Shown here one piece after another: positions 42,586-52,369 of a stretch of 64,000 bases of DNA. This stretch comes from Exilibacterium tricleocarpae (lineage in GTDB: Bacteria > Pseudomonadota > Gammaproteobacteria > Pseudomonadales > Cellvibrionaceae). Under the pieces are notes generated by a model that was given only the letters and a program-made list of their open reading frames with translations, made no database searches and was not told where the DNA came from. The translations under genes and the position numbers were made by a program. The stretch lies in contig NZ_ML660094.1 of assembly GCF_007004655.1 (NCBI RefSeq), positions 248,001 through 312,000 on the forward strand. Direction: 5' to 3'. The stretch's first letter is position 1, and each line of letters opens with the position of its first letter.

Positions 42586-44523
42586 ATGCGACGGGGGTAC
42601 TGGCTGATTTTGGTCGCGACCATCCTGCTGGTGACAGGTTACCACCTGCGCTTTCAGGCCCCAGCCACCATAACCGCCGAGCAAGGCACAGCGAACCTCG
42701 GCAACTGGGACTTTACCCACCAGGGGCCCGTCAGCCTGTCCGGCGACTGGCTGTTTTTCCCCGGCCAACTGCACACTCCGGCCAGCTTTTTACAAACGCT
42801 GCAAACCACCGGCGGCGCAGGCCGGGCGCCGCAAACCCTGCCGGTGCCCGCCACCTGGAACAAACTGTACCGGCATCAATCCAGCCATCCGCTGGCCCAG
42901 GGCCGCGGCTACGGCACCTACGCATTGAAACTGACCGGCACCGGCCACAGCAGCCTGGGGCTGGTACAACAACCAGCCTGCACCAGTAGCCGCAGCTACT
43001 TTTTCCCCGCCTCGGCGCCCTCAAGCCAGCCGGTGTCGACACTCGGGCACGTCGCGGCGACCGCACCACAGTCCCTGCCACACCAACAACCGGTCTTCTC
43101 CGCCCTGCGAACCCGCCCCGGCGCGCCCCACTACCTGCTGGTGCAGGTGGCGAATTTCGACCATCGCCTCGGCGGGCTGTGCCGCGCGGTGTACCTCGGC
43201 ACCCAGCAGCAACTGTTCGATCTCCAGTTGCAGCGCCTGATCGGCCAGGGCCTGACCATCGCCATCATCTTCAGTATGACCATCTACGCGTTCGCGATTT
43301 ACTTTTACACGCCGCACAACCGCTCATCACTGTGGCTCGGACTCTGGGCCCTGTGTGCGACCCTGTATTTCTGGACCCGCGCCAACTTCTGGGAACAGGC
43401 ATTCGGCACCGGCGGCACTTTCGGCTTCGCGTTCCATTACACCGTCGAGTACTGTTCGCTGCTGTTGATGGGTCCGTTTATCATCTACTTTCACCACCAT
43501 GCCTACCGCACCCGCTATGTCGCCGAGAGGCTGCTGCGGGGCAATTTCGCCGCAGTGCTGTTACTGTGCCTGGCGGTATTGGTAACACCGGTGGAATGGT
43601 TCACCCGCTACTATACGCCGCTGATGTGGCTGATGCTGGCGCAGCTATTGCTGGCCGGCTATATTCTGCTGCGGGCACTGCACGATCGCCAAAAAAATGC
43701 CGTGCGCCTGGGTATCAGCGCGCTGCCCTTGTTTTTTACCATTCCCGTCGACCTGTTTGCCAACCTCAACGGCAAACCGTCCGGTTCTTACACCGAGCTG
43801 GCGATGGTGTTTTTTGTCTTTATGCAGGGGCTGGTCCAGGGCCGCCGACTGGGGCTGGTGATCGTCAGGTCTCAGCACCTGTCCGACTCCCTGGCCGAGG
43901 AGGTCAAGCACCAAACGGCATCGCTGGAGGAAAAGAACTATGAACTGCTGATCGCCCGCACCGCGCTGGAAGAAGCCAATCGCGATCTCAAGGCACTGTC
44001 CATTACCGACGGCCTCACCGGCGCCTACAACCGCCTTTACTTCGACCGCCAGTTCCTGATCGAGTGGCAGCGCGCGCGCCGGGAGCGCTGCCCGCTGTCG
44101 CTGGTGTTGGTCGATATCGATCATTTCAAAGCCCTCAATGACAACCACGGCCACCTCGCCGGTGACCAGGGCCTGAAGGCCATCGTCTCCCACCTGCACG
44201 CGATATTCAGACGCGCCAGCGACGTCGTCTGCCGCTATGGCGGCGAGGAGTTTGTAGTGCTGCTGCCCAACACCTCCCCGGACCAGGCGGCAGCGGCCGC
44301 CGAGGAACTGCGCGCGCTGGTGGCGTCCACCCCGCTGCACTACCACGACCAGGAGATTTACTACACGGTCAGCATCGGCGTCGGCGGACTGCCGGCGCCG
44401 GGCCCCTCGCAGCAACCGCTGGACTTGCTCAGCGCTGCCGATCGGGCGCTCTACCAGGTCAAGCGCGACGGTCGCAACGGCGTCGGTGTCGCCGATGTGA
44501 TTGCCGCCGATATCCGCGCCTGA
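42586..44523 (+). CDS. Membrane diguanylate cyclase with 7TM sensor
   Basis: A 645-residue protein: N-terminal membrane helix, a ~180-residue periplasmic 7TMR-DISM-type beta domain (NLGNWDFTHQGPVSLSGDWLF, then PATWN), seven membrane helices (~residues 215-420), a coiled linker (SLEEKNYELLIARTALEEAN), and a GGDEF domain. The active-site CRYGGEEFVVLLP is intact, and the DGLTGAYNRLYFDRQ start is canonical; no clear RxxD inhibitory site is seen. It makes c-di-GMP in response to an unknown periplasmic signal, probably a carbohydrate or small ligand. Confidence 0.9.
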   Translation: MRRGYWLILVATILLVTGYHLRFQAPATITAEQGTANLGNWDFTHQGPVSLSGDWLFFPGQLHTPASFLQTLQTTGGAGRAPQTLPVPATWNKLYRHQSSHPLAQGRGYGTYALKLTGTGHSSLGLVQQPACTSSRSYFFPASAPSSQPVSTLGHVAATAPQSLPHQQPVFSALRTRPGAPHYLLVQVANFDHRLGGLCRAVYLGTQQQLFDLQLQRLIGQGLTIAIIFSMTIYAFAIYFYTPHNRSSLWLGLWALCATLYFWTRANFWEQAFGTGGTFGFAFHYTVEYCSLLLMGPFIIYFHHHAYRTRYVAERLLRGNFAAVLLLCLAVLVTPVEWFTRYYTPLMWLMLAQLLLAGYILLRALHDRQKNAVRLGISALPLFFTIPVDLFANLNGKPSGSYTELAMVFFVFMQGLVQGRRLGLVIVRSQHLSDSLAEEVKHQTASLEEKNYELLIARTALEEANRDLKALSITDGLTGAYNRLYFDRQFLIEWQRARRERCPLSLVLVDIDHFKALNDNHGHLAGDQGLKAIVSHLHAIFRRASDVVCRYGGEEFVVLLPNTSPDQAAAAAEELRALVASTPLHYHDQEIYYTVSIGVGGLPAPGPSQQPLDLLSAADRALYQVKRDGRNGVGVADVIAADIRA

Positions 44524-44601
44524 ACGCGGCGGCTGGAGCCGACTCTTGCAACAGGGTTATAATTTCACACCTCCACAGCCGTTCGGACCCGCACCTCGAC
44601 A

Positions 44602-45336
44602 GTGAAAGACAAACTGCCCAGCAACAAACCCGCCGTTTCCAGCAAGACTGACATTCAGGCGTTTCTGCAACAGGCCGCGACAATGCCGGTGCGCCACAAC
44701 GCGGATCGCGCCGGGCGACTGCTGTTTGCCATCGACGCCACCGCCAGTCGGCAACCCACCTGGGACACCGCCAAACGCCTGCAAAGTAAGATGTTTCAGG
44801 CCACCGAAGCGCTTGGCGGATTGCAAACCCAACTGTGCTACTACCGCGGACTGAGTGAGTTTCACGCCTCCAAATGGCTCGATAACACCGATGCGCTGCT
44901 GGCGGCAATGGCTCGCGTAAGTTGCCTCGGCGGCCATACCCAAATAGGCCGGGTACTGGCCCACGCCCAGGCGGAGAGACGCCGCCAGGCAGTCAATGCG
45001 GTGGTTTTCATCGGCGACGCTATGGAGGAAAGCGCCGATCACCTGTGCCAACTGGCGGGGGAGCTGGGTCTGCTCGGCGCGCCGCTGTTTATCTTCCAGG
45101 AGGGCTACGATCCGGCTGTGCGCAGCGTGTTCCAGCAGATGAGCCAACTCAGCGGCGGCGCCTACTGCCCGTTCGATGAGAACAGCGCGGACCTGCTGGC
45201 GGAGCTGCTGGCAGCCGTGGCGGTCTACGCCGCCGGCGGTTACCGGGCACTGGAACAATTCAGCCGGCACAAATCCGACGGTGTGCGCCAGCTCACCCAA
45301 CAGGTGCAAACCGCCCTGCCCAAAGGCGAGCGCTAG
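44602..45336 (+). CDS. VWA-like cytosolic protein
   Basis: A 244-residue protein of von Willebrand A type: the metal-site start [15 protein letters not shown] (D-x-T/S-x-S variant), then [14 protein letters not shown] as the second MIDAS aspartate, and an alternating beta/alpha core. The canonical DxSxS is DATAS, so the metal site may be kept. No signal or membrane segment. It starts with GTG at 44602 and its last base overlaps the start of the DnaJ-domain gene, which suggests they act together. VWA proteins often assist in assembly of metal-dependent complexes; the partner is unknown. Confidence 0.75.
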   Translation: MKDKLPSNKPAVSSKTDIQAFLQQAATMPVRHNADRAGRLLFAIDATASRQPTWDTAKRLQSKMFQATEALGGLQTQLCYYRGLSEFHASKWLDNTDALLAAMARVSCLGGHTQIGRVLAHAQAERRRQAVNAVVFIGDAMEESADHLCQLAGELGLLGAPLFIFQEGYDPAVRSVFQQMSQLSGGAYCPFDENSADLLAELLAAVAVYAAGGYRALEQFSRHKSDGVRQLTQQVQTALPKGER

Positions 45337-46088
45337 TGCTGATTCGCCTGTTGTTTGCGCTGATTGTGGTCGCCGTCGTGGTGCTGATCATGCGCCGTAT
45401 TCGCCGCCAGCCGCCGGCGCAGCGCAGAAAGCTCTACTGGCAATTTGGCGCCGGTGCGGTTATCGCGGTGGTGTTGTTCGGTGTGCTGACCGGCAGAATG
45501 CACTGGCTGGGCGCCATTTTCGCCGCCCTGATACCCTTTTTGCGCGGCCTGATCCCGATGCTGCTGCGCCTGGCGCCGCTGGTCCAGTTTTGGCAGCGCC
45601 AGCGGCGCCCGACAGTATCGAGCGGCAACACCTCGACGGTGGCGACCAGCATTTTACAGATGCAGTTGGACCACGACAGCGGCGCCATGAGCGGCACGGT
45701 GCTGGAAGGCCCGTTCAAAGGCGCAGCGCTCGATGCGCTGGAACAGGAACAACTGGCGGAGTTATTGCGCTACTGCGCAGCCCAGGACCGGGAATCGCAG
45801 CAACTGCTGACGGCTTATTTGCAACGCCGCTTCGGCGCGGACATGTTCGAATCCGCCTACGGCGGGGAGGCCGGCCACGACAGCGGGCAACCCTCACAGC
45901 CCGGCACCGGCGCCATGACCGAGGCCGAGGCGCGACAGGTGTTGGGGGTAGATGCAGCAGCCGACCGGGAGGACATTATCAAAGCCCACCGCAAGTTAAT
46001 GCAGAAACTGCACCCGGACCGGGGCGGCAGCGATTACCTGGCGGCCAAGATCAACGAGGCGAAGGATACGCTGATTAAAACCGGTTAA
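45336..46088 (+). CDS. Membrane DnaJ-domain protein
   Basis: A 250-residue protein: two membrane helices (residues ~2-18 and ~36-75), a cytosolic helical region and a C-terminal J-domain ([20 protein letters not shown]), with the HPD motif in [12 protein letters not shown]. It recruits and activates DnaK at the membrane (DjlA/TIM14-like architecture). It starts with GTG overlapping the VWA-like gene's TAG by 1 nt. Its stop overlaps the convergent cmoM stop through a shared TTAA. Confidence 0.85.
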   Translation: MLIRLLFALIVVAVVVLIMRRIRRQPPAQRRKLYWQFGAGAVIAVVLFGVLTGRMHWLGAIFAALIPFLRGLIPMLLRLAPLVQFWQRQRRPTVSSGNTSTVATSILQMQLDHDSGAMSGTVLEGPFKGAALDALEQEQLAELLRYCAAQDRESQQLLTAYLQRRFGADMFESAYGGEAGHDSGQPSQPGTGAMTEAEARQVLGVDAAADREDIIKAHRKLMQKLHPDRGGSDYLAAKINEAKDTLIKTG

Positions 46089-46858
46089 CCCGGCACCTGA
46101 CACAACACATGGATGTAGCGCCCCAGCGACCGGTAGGGTTCACGCCGCGAGAACTGCAACTCCATCTCCAACAGCCCCTGCGGATCGCGCTGGCGGTCGG
46201 TTTTGTCAAGAATATAATCGTGAAACACGCGAATGCCGCTGCGGCACAGCACGTTGACCGGCAACGCTCGCAGCCACGCCTCCACCTGCGCCGGTGCCAG
46301 CGGGTTGGTGGGGGTCAGGCTGCCGCGATAACCCCGGTAGTCCCGGGTGCGAATTTTCTTGAAATTGGTACGCAGCAAATTTTTAAAAATCAGCGCTTCG
46401 ACATTGTAAAACGTCAACGAGAGAAAGCCGCCCGGTTTAACCGCCGCGGCGAGCAACCGCAACACAGTCTCCGGCTCCGCCAACCATTCCATCACTGCGT
46501 GGCACAATACCAGATCGAACCGGCCGGGCGTCTCCCCTGCCAGCGCCTGTATCGACCGGTTGACCAGTTCAACCCGGTCGCCGACACCGGCGGCCTGTAC
46601 CTCGGCGCGCGCCAGCGCCAGCATATTGGCGGAGATATCGCACAGCAGCACCGAGTGACCGCGTTGCGCCAGGGCCACCGCCATCTGGCCCTGGCCGCCG
46701 CCGGCATCCAGCACCCGCAACGGCCTTTGCGCGAGTTGCGGAATAAATTCGTCGAAGTCCCGCTGTAAAACCTGCAGGCGCAGTTCGCCTTTCAACCCCG
46801 CGTAGATATTGCGTTTGAAACGGGGAGCGAGGTCGTCAAAGTTTCGATCCTGATCCAT
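46085..46858 (-). CDS. cmoM: tRNA 5-carboxymethoxyuridine methyltransferase CmoM
   Basis: A 257-residue SAM methyltransferase close to E. coli CmoM/SmtA: the [19 protein letters not shown] start, the SAM loop [29 protein letters not shown] and the end RVFHDYIL...GRYIHV are all recognisable. It methylates the carboxyl of cmo5U34 in tRNA to mcmo5U. The ATG at 46858 gives the canonical start. CmoA and CmoB of the same pathway are encoded at 55.9-57.6 kb. Confidence 0.93.
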   Translation of the reverse strand: MDQDRNFDDLAPRFKRNIYAGLKGELRLQVLQRDFDEFIPQLAQRPLRVLDAGGGQGQMAVALAQRGHSVLLCDISANMLALARAEVQAAGVGDRVELVNRSIQALAGETPGRFDLVLCHAVMEWLAEPETVLRLLAAAVKPGGFLSLTFYNVEALIFKNLLRTNFKKIRTRDYRGYRGSLTPTNPLAPAQVEAWLRALPVNVLCRSGIRVFHDYILDKTDRQRDPQGLLEMELQFSRREPYRSLGRYIHVLCQVPG

Positions 46859-46916
46859 CGTTTTACTTAAAGAACCTCTGATCAACTGGGGCTCCGCTAT
46901 CACCGCGAGGGAGCCA

Positions 46917-47045
46917 GGGACACTGATAACTTAATAACTTAGCGAGGAGCCAGCGGGAGCCAGGGACACTGATAACTTAATAACTTGGCTTTAGCCAAGT
47001 TATTAAGTTATCAGTGTCCCTTAGACATTAAGTTATCAGTGTCCC
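46917..47045. repeat. Repeat family 2: palindrome of ACTGATAACTT units
   Basis: The unit GGGACACTGATAACTTAATA+ACTT occurs directly at 46917-46940 and 46963-46986, then inverted at 46997-47020 and (shortened) 47028-47045. 46963-47020 is a perfect 58-bp hairpin with 28-bp arms and TT at the tip. It lies between cmoM and the MazG-like gene and enters the end of the latter. Confidence 0.92.
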
Positions 47046-47356
47046 TTAGACAGAAAACGCTGCCGGTTCTTACGCATTTTCTCCTCCACCACGTCTGCCA
47101 GATCCAAATCCAGTCGCTTGCACAACGCCACCAGGTACAAAAGCACATCGGCCACCTCTTCCCCCACCCGCTGCTTGGCCTCGCCGGCGGTCGCTATCGC
47201 ATCGGACTGGCGATCGTCCAGCCACTGAAACTCCGCCAGCAACTCCGCCGCCTCCACCGACACCGCGGTGGCCAGGTTTTTGGCCGAGTGCAGTGCCTGC
47301 CAGTCGTTCGCCCGGGCGATTTGTTCAAACTCGCGGGTCAATTGTTCCAGGTCCAT
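47036..47356 (-). CDS. MazG-like nucleotide pyrophosphohydrolase
   Basis: A 106-residue all-alpha NTP pyrophosphatase of the RS21-C6/dCTPase type. The metal-binding motif pair is clear: SVEAAELLAEFQW (E-x-x-E) and the later EEVADVLLYLVAL (E-x-x-D). It hydrolyses non-canonical or excess (d)NTPs. The last residues (Lys-Gly-His-stop) are encoded by the repeat unit at 47028-47045, so the natural C-terminus has been replaced or trimmed. Family members often run only slightly further, so activity is probably kept. Confidence 0.88.
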   Translation of the reverse strand: MDLEQLTREFEQIARANDWQALHSAKNLATAVSVEAAELLAEFQWLDDRQSDAIATAGEAKQRVGEEVADVLLYLVALCKRLDLDLADVVEEKMRKNRQRFLSKGH

Positions 47357-47404
47357 ACCGATGCCGTCTTGTTATCGCGCGAAGGGAACCCTAGTATAAG
47401 GCCC

Positions 47405-47713
47405 ATGACACAAAAGAGAAGCAACCCGCAGCGCCCGCACGCCTGGTGTGTTTACATTATCCGGGCCAGTGACGATCGCCTTTATACGGGCATTACCACC
47501 GATCTGGAAAAACGCTGGCGCGCCCACGACGGCGGCCGCGGCGGCGCCAAGTTCTTTCGCGGTCGCCGGCCTGCACACCTGTGCTTTGTTGAGACCGGGC
47601 ACGACCGCAGCAGCGCCAGCCGCCGCGAGGCGACTATCAAGCGCATGACCCGCCGCCAAAAGCTGCAACTGATCGCCGCTAGCGCCACCCCCGTCCCCCT
47701 CAATGGCGACTGA
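47405..47713 (+). CDS. GIY-YIG nuclease-domain protein (UPF0213 type)
   Basis: A 102-residue protein with one GIY-YIG domain: WCVYIIRASDDRLYTGITTDLEKRWRAH contains the Tyr, Tyr and Arg of the active site, and a later Glu (SRREATIKRM) completes it. Small UhbA/YhbQ-like proteins of this class may act on DNA or RNA ends. The ATG at 47405 fits; the frame overlaps the following tapT start by 11 nt. Confidence 0.87.
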   Translation: MTQKRSNPQRPHAWCVYIIRASDDRLYTGITTDLEKRWRAHDGGRGGAKFFRGRRPAHLCFVETGHDRSSASRREATIKRMTRRQKLQLIAASATPVPLNGD

Positions 47714-48305
47714 GCGGCGCCGCACCTGCGCCCGTTGCCGGCGGCCGCAAGCAACCTGTCTGTGCGATCTGGTAGTGCCGGTGGCGACCGACACTGAAGT
47801 GCTGATCCTGCAACATCCGCAGGAGTCCGGTCACCCCAAGGGCTCGGCACAATTGCTGTATCTGAGCCTCAGCCACAGCACACTCTGGGTGGGCGAGACG
47901 TTCGATGCAACACAATTGGCCGAGCGCTGCGGGGCTGGCGGCAAAACCACGGTATTGCTTTACCCGCCAAGCGGTGCCTACCCCTGCCGCACACTCCGGC
48001 CCGGGGCACTGACGCCCGGCACCACACGGCTGGTGGTACTGGACGGCACCTGGCGCAAAACGCGCAAATTACTACACTTGAATCCACTGTTGCAGCAGTT
48101 GCCGCACCTGGCCCTGCAGCCGGCGGCCCCCGCCGGCTATCTGATGCGCAAGGCGCCGCGCCCGCACCAGCGGTCCACCCTGGAGGCGACCTGCCAGGCG
48201 CTGGCAGCGATAGAGGACTGTGGCGAGCGGCTGGCGCCGCTGCAACAGGCATTTGCCACGCTGAACCGGCGCTTTCTCGCCTATGCCGACAGCGCCGGCC
48301 CATGA
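47703..48305 (+). CDS. tapT: tRNA-uridine aminocarboxypropyltransferase (DTW domain)
   Basis: A 200-residue SPOUT-like DTW-domain protein. An N-terminal zinc-binding set of cysteines (CARCRRPQATCLCD) precedes the core, and the signature appears as VVLDGTWRKTRKL with RPHQRSTLEA near the end. The E. coli relative (YfiP/TapT) adds acp to U47 of tRNAs using SAM. Translation is coupled to the GIY-YIG gene. The Cys cluster and both signatures make the family firm. Confidence 0.87.
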   Translation: MATERRRTCARCRRPQATCLCDLVVPVATDTEVLILQHPQESGHPKGSAQLLYLSLSHSTLWVGETFDATQLAERCGAGGKTTVLLYPPSGAYPCRTLRPGALTPGTTRLVVLDGTWRKTRKLLHLNPLLQQLPHLALQPAAPAGYLMRKAPRPHQRSTLEATCQALAAIEDCGERLAPLQQAFATLNRRFLAYADSAGP

Positions 48306-48465
48306 CCCGGCTGCGGTAGCCGGCGCACAATATCGTCGTACAATGTCATCGTACAAGGACCGCATTCAGGATAGAATATGCGCCCGCGGCGGCGGGCCCG
48401 ATCCGACGCTGATTTGACGACATTCAGTGCCGGGCGGTTTTACCCCATTCAGTAAAGAGGTTTTC

Positions 48466-51384
48466 ATGACTCAACAGGTTCACCCCGCGTTTGAGTGGCT
48501 GCGCAGCCAACGTATCGATTCTCTCAAAGTCACCGTAGAGGAATACCGCCACCGCAAGACCGGCGCCCAGCACATCCATATCGATGCCGATAACGAGGAA
48601 AACGTGTTTCTCGTCGCCCTGCGCACTGTGCCCCACGATTCCACCGGTGTGGCCCATATTCTCGAGCACACGGCGCTGTGCGGCAGCGAAAGATACCCGG
48701 TGCGGGACCCCTTCTTCATGATGATCCGGCGTTCTCTCAACACGTTTATGAACGCCTTTACCAGTTCCGACTGGACCGCTTACCCGTTTGCCAGCCTGAA
48801 CCGCAAAGACTTCAATAATCTGCTCGATGTCTATCTCGATGCCGTGTTTTTTTCGCGCCTGGACGAGTTGGACTTTCGCCAGGAAGGCCACCGGGTTGAA
48901 TTCGAGCAGGCGGACGACCCATCGACGCCCCTGGTTTTCAAAGGTGTCGTCTACAACGAAATGAAAGGGGCCATGAGTTCGGTACCGTCGCAGTTGTGGC
49001 ACACACTCTGCAAGTATCTCTACCCCACCACCACTTATCACTACAACAGCGGCGGCGATCCGGAATCAATCCCCGACCTCACCTATGCCCAGTTGCAGGC
49101 GTTTTACCGCACCCACTACCATCCCAGCAACGCCATTTTCATGACCTACGGGAATATCGCGGCCGCCGAACACCAGGCCAAATTCGAGGCCCAGGCGCTG
49201 GCACGGTTCGAACCCTTGACGACAGAGATCGGCGTCGCCGACGAAAAGCGTTATCACGCCCCGGTCAGCGTCGAGGAGCACTACCCCCTGACCGATGACG
49301 GCGGCCTGGAGAAAAAAACCCATATCGTGGTGTCGTGGCTGCTCGGCAAGTCCACCGATCTGGAGGCCGCGCTCAAAGCCCAGCTATTGGCCTCGGTGCT
49401 GTTCGACAACAGCGCCTCCCCCCTGCAACAGGCTCTCGAGACCACTGAGCTGGGCACGGCGCCGTCGCCGCTGTGCGGCCTGGACGATTCACAGCGGGAA
49501 ATCAGTTTCGTCTGCGGCGTCGAGGGCAGTGAGCGGGAACACGCCGAAGCGGTGGAGCGCCTGATCATGGCTGTGATCGAAGACGTCGCCACCAATGGCA
49601 TTCCCGAGGAACAAGTACAGGCGTCGCTGCACCAGCTCGAACTGCAACAGCGCGAAGTGGGCGGCGACAGCTACCCCTACGGCTTGCAGCTGATTCTCAC
49701 GGGCCTTACCTCGGCCACCCACCGCGGCGATCCCATTGCCCTGTTGGACCTGGACCCGGTGCTGACACGGCTGCGCGAGGCTATCAAAGACCCGGCTTTC
49801 ATCAAGGACCTGGCCCGCGACCTGCTGCTGGACAATACCCACCGGGTGCGCCTGACCCTGGCACCGGACCAGTCCCTGGCAGCCCGTCGCAACGCTGCCG
49901 AGGCCCAGCGCCTGGCCGCTCTGAAGGCGACCCTGACCGGGGACCAACAGCGGGCGGTGGTGACCCAGGCGCAGGCATTGCAACAGCGCCAGCAGCAGGC
50001 TGACGACGAGTCCATTCTGCCAAAAGTGGGGCTGGACGATATTCCGCCGCATATGCACTACGTCGAGGGACAGCGGGAACAGCTCCACCAGCGGCCGCTG
50101 ACAACCTATCCGGCCGGCACCAACGGGCTGATTTATCAGCAGATCGTTATTCGGCTGCCGGCACTGGCCCCAGAACACCACACACTGCTGCCCTTCTACA
50201 CCACCTGTCTCACCGAACTGGGCGTGGGCGAGCGGGATTATCTGGCCACCCAGCGCTGGCAGTCGCAGGTACTCGGGTCGATCTCCGCCTACACCACCGT
50301 GCGCGGCCGCATCGACAATGTGCAGGCGATCGACGCCCACCTGACGGTGTCGGCCAAGGCGCTAACCCGCAACCAGGCGGCCATGTCGCAGTTGATGTGG
50401 GAGACACTGCAGCAGGTGCGGTTCGACGAACTGCCCCGCATCCGCGAATTGATTGCCCAGACCCGCGCCCGACGCGAGCAGAGCATTACCGGCAACGGCC
50501 ACAGCCTGGCCATGGCGGCCGCGGCGGCCGGCATGAGCCCGGCGGCGAAGCTCAGTCACCAGTTGAGCGGCATGACCGGTATCAAGGCGATAAAAGCGCT
50601 CGACGACGCACTGGCCGACGCCGGCGAACTGGCAGACTTCGCCGCCAGACTGGCCGCCATTCATCAACAGGTGTTGCAGGCGCCGCGGGAGTTTCTGCTG
50701 GTGGGCGAGCAGGAACATCTGCAGGCCTGCCGCGAGCAGTTACAGCAGCACTGGCTGGGCGACCCCGCGCAAGCGGGTGCTGCGTTTACCCTCGGGGAGG
50801 TCAGCGAAAAGATCGCCCAGGCCTGGATTGCCAACACCCAGGTAAACTTTTGCGCCAAAGCTTATCCCACCGTGCCCATGGAGCACCCGGATGCGGCGGC
50901 TCTTACCGTGCTCGGTGGTTTTCTGCGCAACGGCTACCTGCACCGCGCCATTCGCGAACAGGGCGGTGCCTATGGTGCCGGCGCCGGCCAGGACAGCAAT
51001 ATTGCCGCGTTTCGCTTTTTCTCCTACCGCGATCCGCGCCTGGAAGAGACCCTCGGCGACTTCGACAAGTCTCTGCAATGGCTCCAGCAGGAAACCCACG
51101 AGTGGCGCCAGGTTGAGGAATCCATCCTGGGGGTAATCAGCTCCATCGACAAACCCAGCTCGCCGGCGGGCGAGGCGAAACAGACTTTTCACGCCGAGCT
51201 GTATGGGCGCACCCGCGAAAAGCGCGAACGCTTTCGCAACCAGGTGTTAAAAGTGACTTTGGCAGACTTGCAGCGGGTCGCCGCCACTTACCTGTTGCCG
51301 GAAGCAGCCAGCACGGCGGTGATCACCCACAAAGACAACACCGCGCTGGCCGGCAGCCTGTCGCTGGAGACCATCGTGGTCTAA
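48466..51384 (+). CDS. M16C zinc metalloprotease, PreP-like
   Basis: A 972-residue insulinase-family protease of the presequence-protease branch. The inverted zinc motif HILEH is at 64-68, with the third ligand Glu in VVYNEMKGAMSSV about 95 residues on. The remaining three domains form the closed chamber (C-terminal QGGAYGAGAGQ segment is typical). There is no signal peptide, so it digests peptides in the cytosol. ATG at 48466 behind AGAGG is used. Confidence 0.92.
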   Translation: MTQQVHPAFEWLRSQRIDSLKVTVEEYRHRKTGAQHIHIDADNEENVFLVALRTVPHDSTGVAHILEHTALCGSERYPVRDPFFMMIRRSLNTFMNAFTSSDWTAYPFASLNRKDFNNLLDVYLDAVFFSRLDELDFRQEGHRVEFEQADDPSTPLVFKGVVYNEMKGAMSSVPSQLWHTLCKYLYPTTTYHYNSGGDPESIPDLTYAQLQAFYRTHYHPSNAIFMTYGNIAAAEHQAKFEAQALARFEPLTTEIGVADEKRYHAPVSVEEHYPLTDDGGLEKKTHIVVSWLLGKSTDLEAALKAQLLASVLFDNSASPLQQALETTELGTAPSPLCGLDDSQREISFVCGVEGSEREHAEAVERLIMAVIEDVATNGIPEEQVQASLHQLELQQREVGGDSYPYGLQLILTGLTSATHRGDPIALLDLDPVLTRLREAIKDPAFIKDLARDLLLDNTHRVRLTLAPDQSLAARRNAAEAQRLAALKATLTGDQQRAVVTQAQALQQRQQQADDESILPKVGLDDIPPHMHYVEGQREQLHQRPLTTYPAGTNGLIYQQIVIRLPALAPEHHTLLPFYTTCLTELGVGERDYLATQRWQSQVLGSISAYTTVRGRIDNVQAIDAHLTVSAKALTRNQAAMSQLMWETLQQVRFDELPRIRELIAQTRARREQSITGNGHSLAMAAAAAGMSPAAKLSHQLSGMTGIKAIKALDDALADAGELADFAARLAAIHQQVLQAPREFLLVGEQEHLQACREQLQQHWLGDPAQAGAAFTLGEVSEKIAQAWIANTQVNFCAKAYPTVPMEHPDAAALTVLGGFLRNGYLHRAIREQGGAYGAGAGQDSNIAAFRFFSYRDPRLEETLGDFDKSLQWLQQETHEWRQVEESILGVISSIDKPSSPAGEAKQTFHAELYGRTREKRERFRNQVLKVTLADLQRVAATYLLPEAASTAVITHKDNTALAGSLSLETIVV

Positions 51385-51410
51385 ACACCTGCGACCGAGA
51401 GCAATTTTTT

Positions 51411-51827
51411 ATGTTTGAGATGACTGTCGAGCCCAGGTTTGCCGAGACCGATGCCCTGGGCCATATCGGCAATACGACTTTCCCGATCTGGTTCGAGGCG
51501 GCGCGGGACCCGATCTGCAGAATTTTTCACCCGCCGATGACACTGCACGACTGGCCTCTGATTCTGGCGCGACTGAGTATCGACTTTGTGGCCCAGACCT
51601 ACCTGGGTGCACCGGTCACCGTGCGTACCCATATCAAACGCCTCGGTAACAGTTCTTGTGAGCTTGTGCACGAGGCGTGGCAGAAGGGTGCGCCGGTGGC
51701 CCGCGCCACGGCGGTGCTGGTGCACTTTAACTATACGACGGGTCGGTCGGCCCCCATTCCCGACCGGGTGCGGGCGCAACTGCAGGAACACTTGCAGGAG
51801 GAGCCGGTCGCCGCGGCAGAGTCTTGA
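51411..51827 (+). CDS. Hot-dog fold acyl-CoA thioesterase
   Basis: A 138-residue 4-hydroxybenzoyl-CoA thioesterase-like protein. The FAETDALGHIGNTTFPIWFEAAR segment carries the catalytic Asp and the helix of the hot-dog fold. The substrate is not clear; short or medium acyl-CoA is likely. It follows the M16 protease gene by 26 nt. Confidence 0.87.
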   Translation: MFEMTVEPRFAETDALGHIGNTTFPIWFEAARDPICRIFHPPMTLHDWPLILARLSIDFVAQTYLGAPVTVRTHIKRLGNSSCELVHEAWQKGAPVARATAVLVHFNYTTGRSAPIPDRVRAQLQEHLQEEPVAAAES

Positions 51828-51839
51828 CCGCCCCCTTAC

Positions 51840-52301
51840 TTACAGCCAGCGGCGTACCTGCTGCCGGTAAGCGTTGTAGTCGGCGCCAAACAGGGACTGC
51901 AGTGCGCGTTCCTCCGGTAGAATCTGAAAGCGGTTCATATAAGGGGCAAACAACAGCGCGAGCAGCAGCGCAAAGAGGTTTGCCAGTAGTGTCGCCCAGG
52001 CCAGCAACAGGCATAAAAACCCCAGGTACATGGGATTGCGACTGATGCGGTAGACACCCGAACTGACCAGAGCGGTTGCCGAGTCTGGCGTTAATGGATT
52101 TACCGTTGTTTTTGCCTGCCTGAAGTGCAGTACTCCGTATAGACAAAAAACGACGCCGGGGAGAGTGAAAAACACCGCTCCCGCGTACCTGATGGCGGGA
52201 GCGACGTCGAAGTTCGGGGTTGCCAGGGACACTGCCCACATGGCGACTGTGAAGAGCACGACTAATAACAAGGGTGGGATCTTAAGTTCCCGCGCTTTCA
52301 T
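51840..52301 (-). CDS. Isoprenylcysteine carboxyl methyltransferase-like membrane protein
   Basis: A 153-residue inner-membrane protein with four predicted helices and the ICMT/PEMT motif GVYRISRNPMYLGF followed by the final PEERALQSLFGADYNAYRQQVRRWL, where SAM and acceptor bind. Bacterial members methylate small molecules or lipids; the substrate is unknown. It converges with the thioesterase gene with 12 nt between stops. Confidence 0.87.
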   Translation of the reverse strand: MKARELKIPPLLLVVLFTVAMWAVSLATPNFDVAPAIRYAGAVFFTLPGVVFCLYGVLHFRQAKTTVNPLTPDSATALVSSGVYRISRNPMYLGFLCLLLAWATLLANLFALLLALLFAPYMNRFQILPEERALQSLFGADYNAYRQQVRRWL

Positions 52302-52369
52302 AATCTGTAGGTTCCCACATTTGATCTGGCCGGGTCAGGCACATTGCGATCAAGGGTCGATCCTCCGGC

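Noticed and set aside
42414-42989. Plus-strand frame ahead of the diguanylate cyclase gene
   Set aside because: Overlaps the GGDEF gene in another frame and has no similarity to known proteins; the region before it belongs to repeat cluster C.
46917-47045. Attachment site of a mobile element
   Set aside because: Copies are in both orientations and cluster at one site with no integrase or tRNA gene nearby; better explained as a palindromic repeat family.
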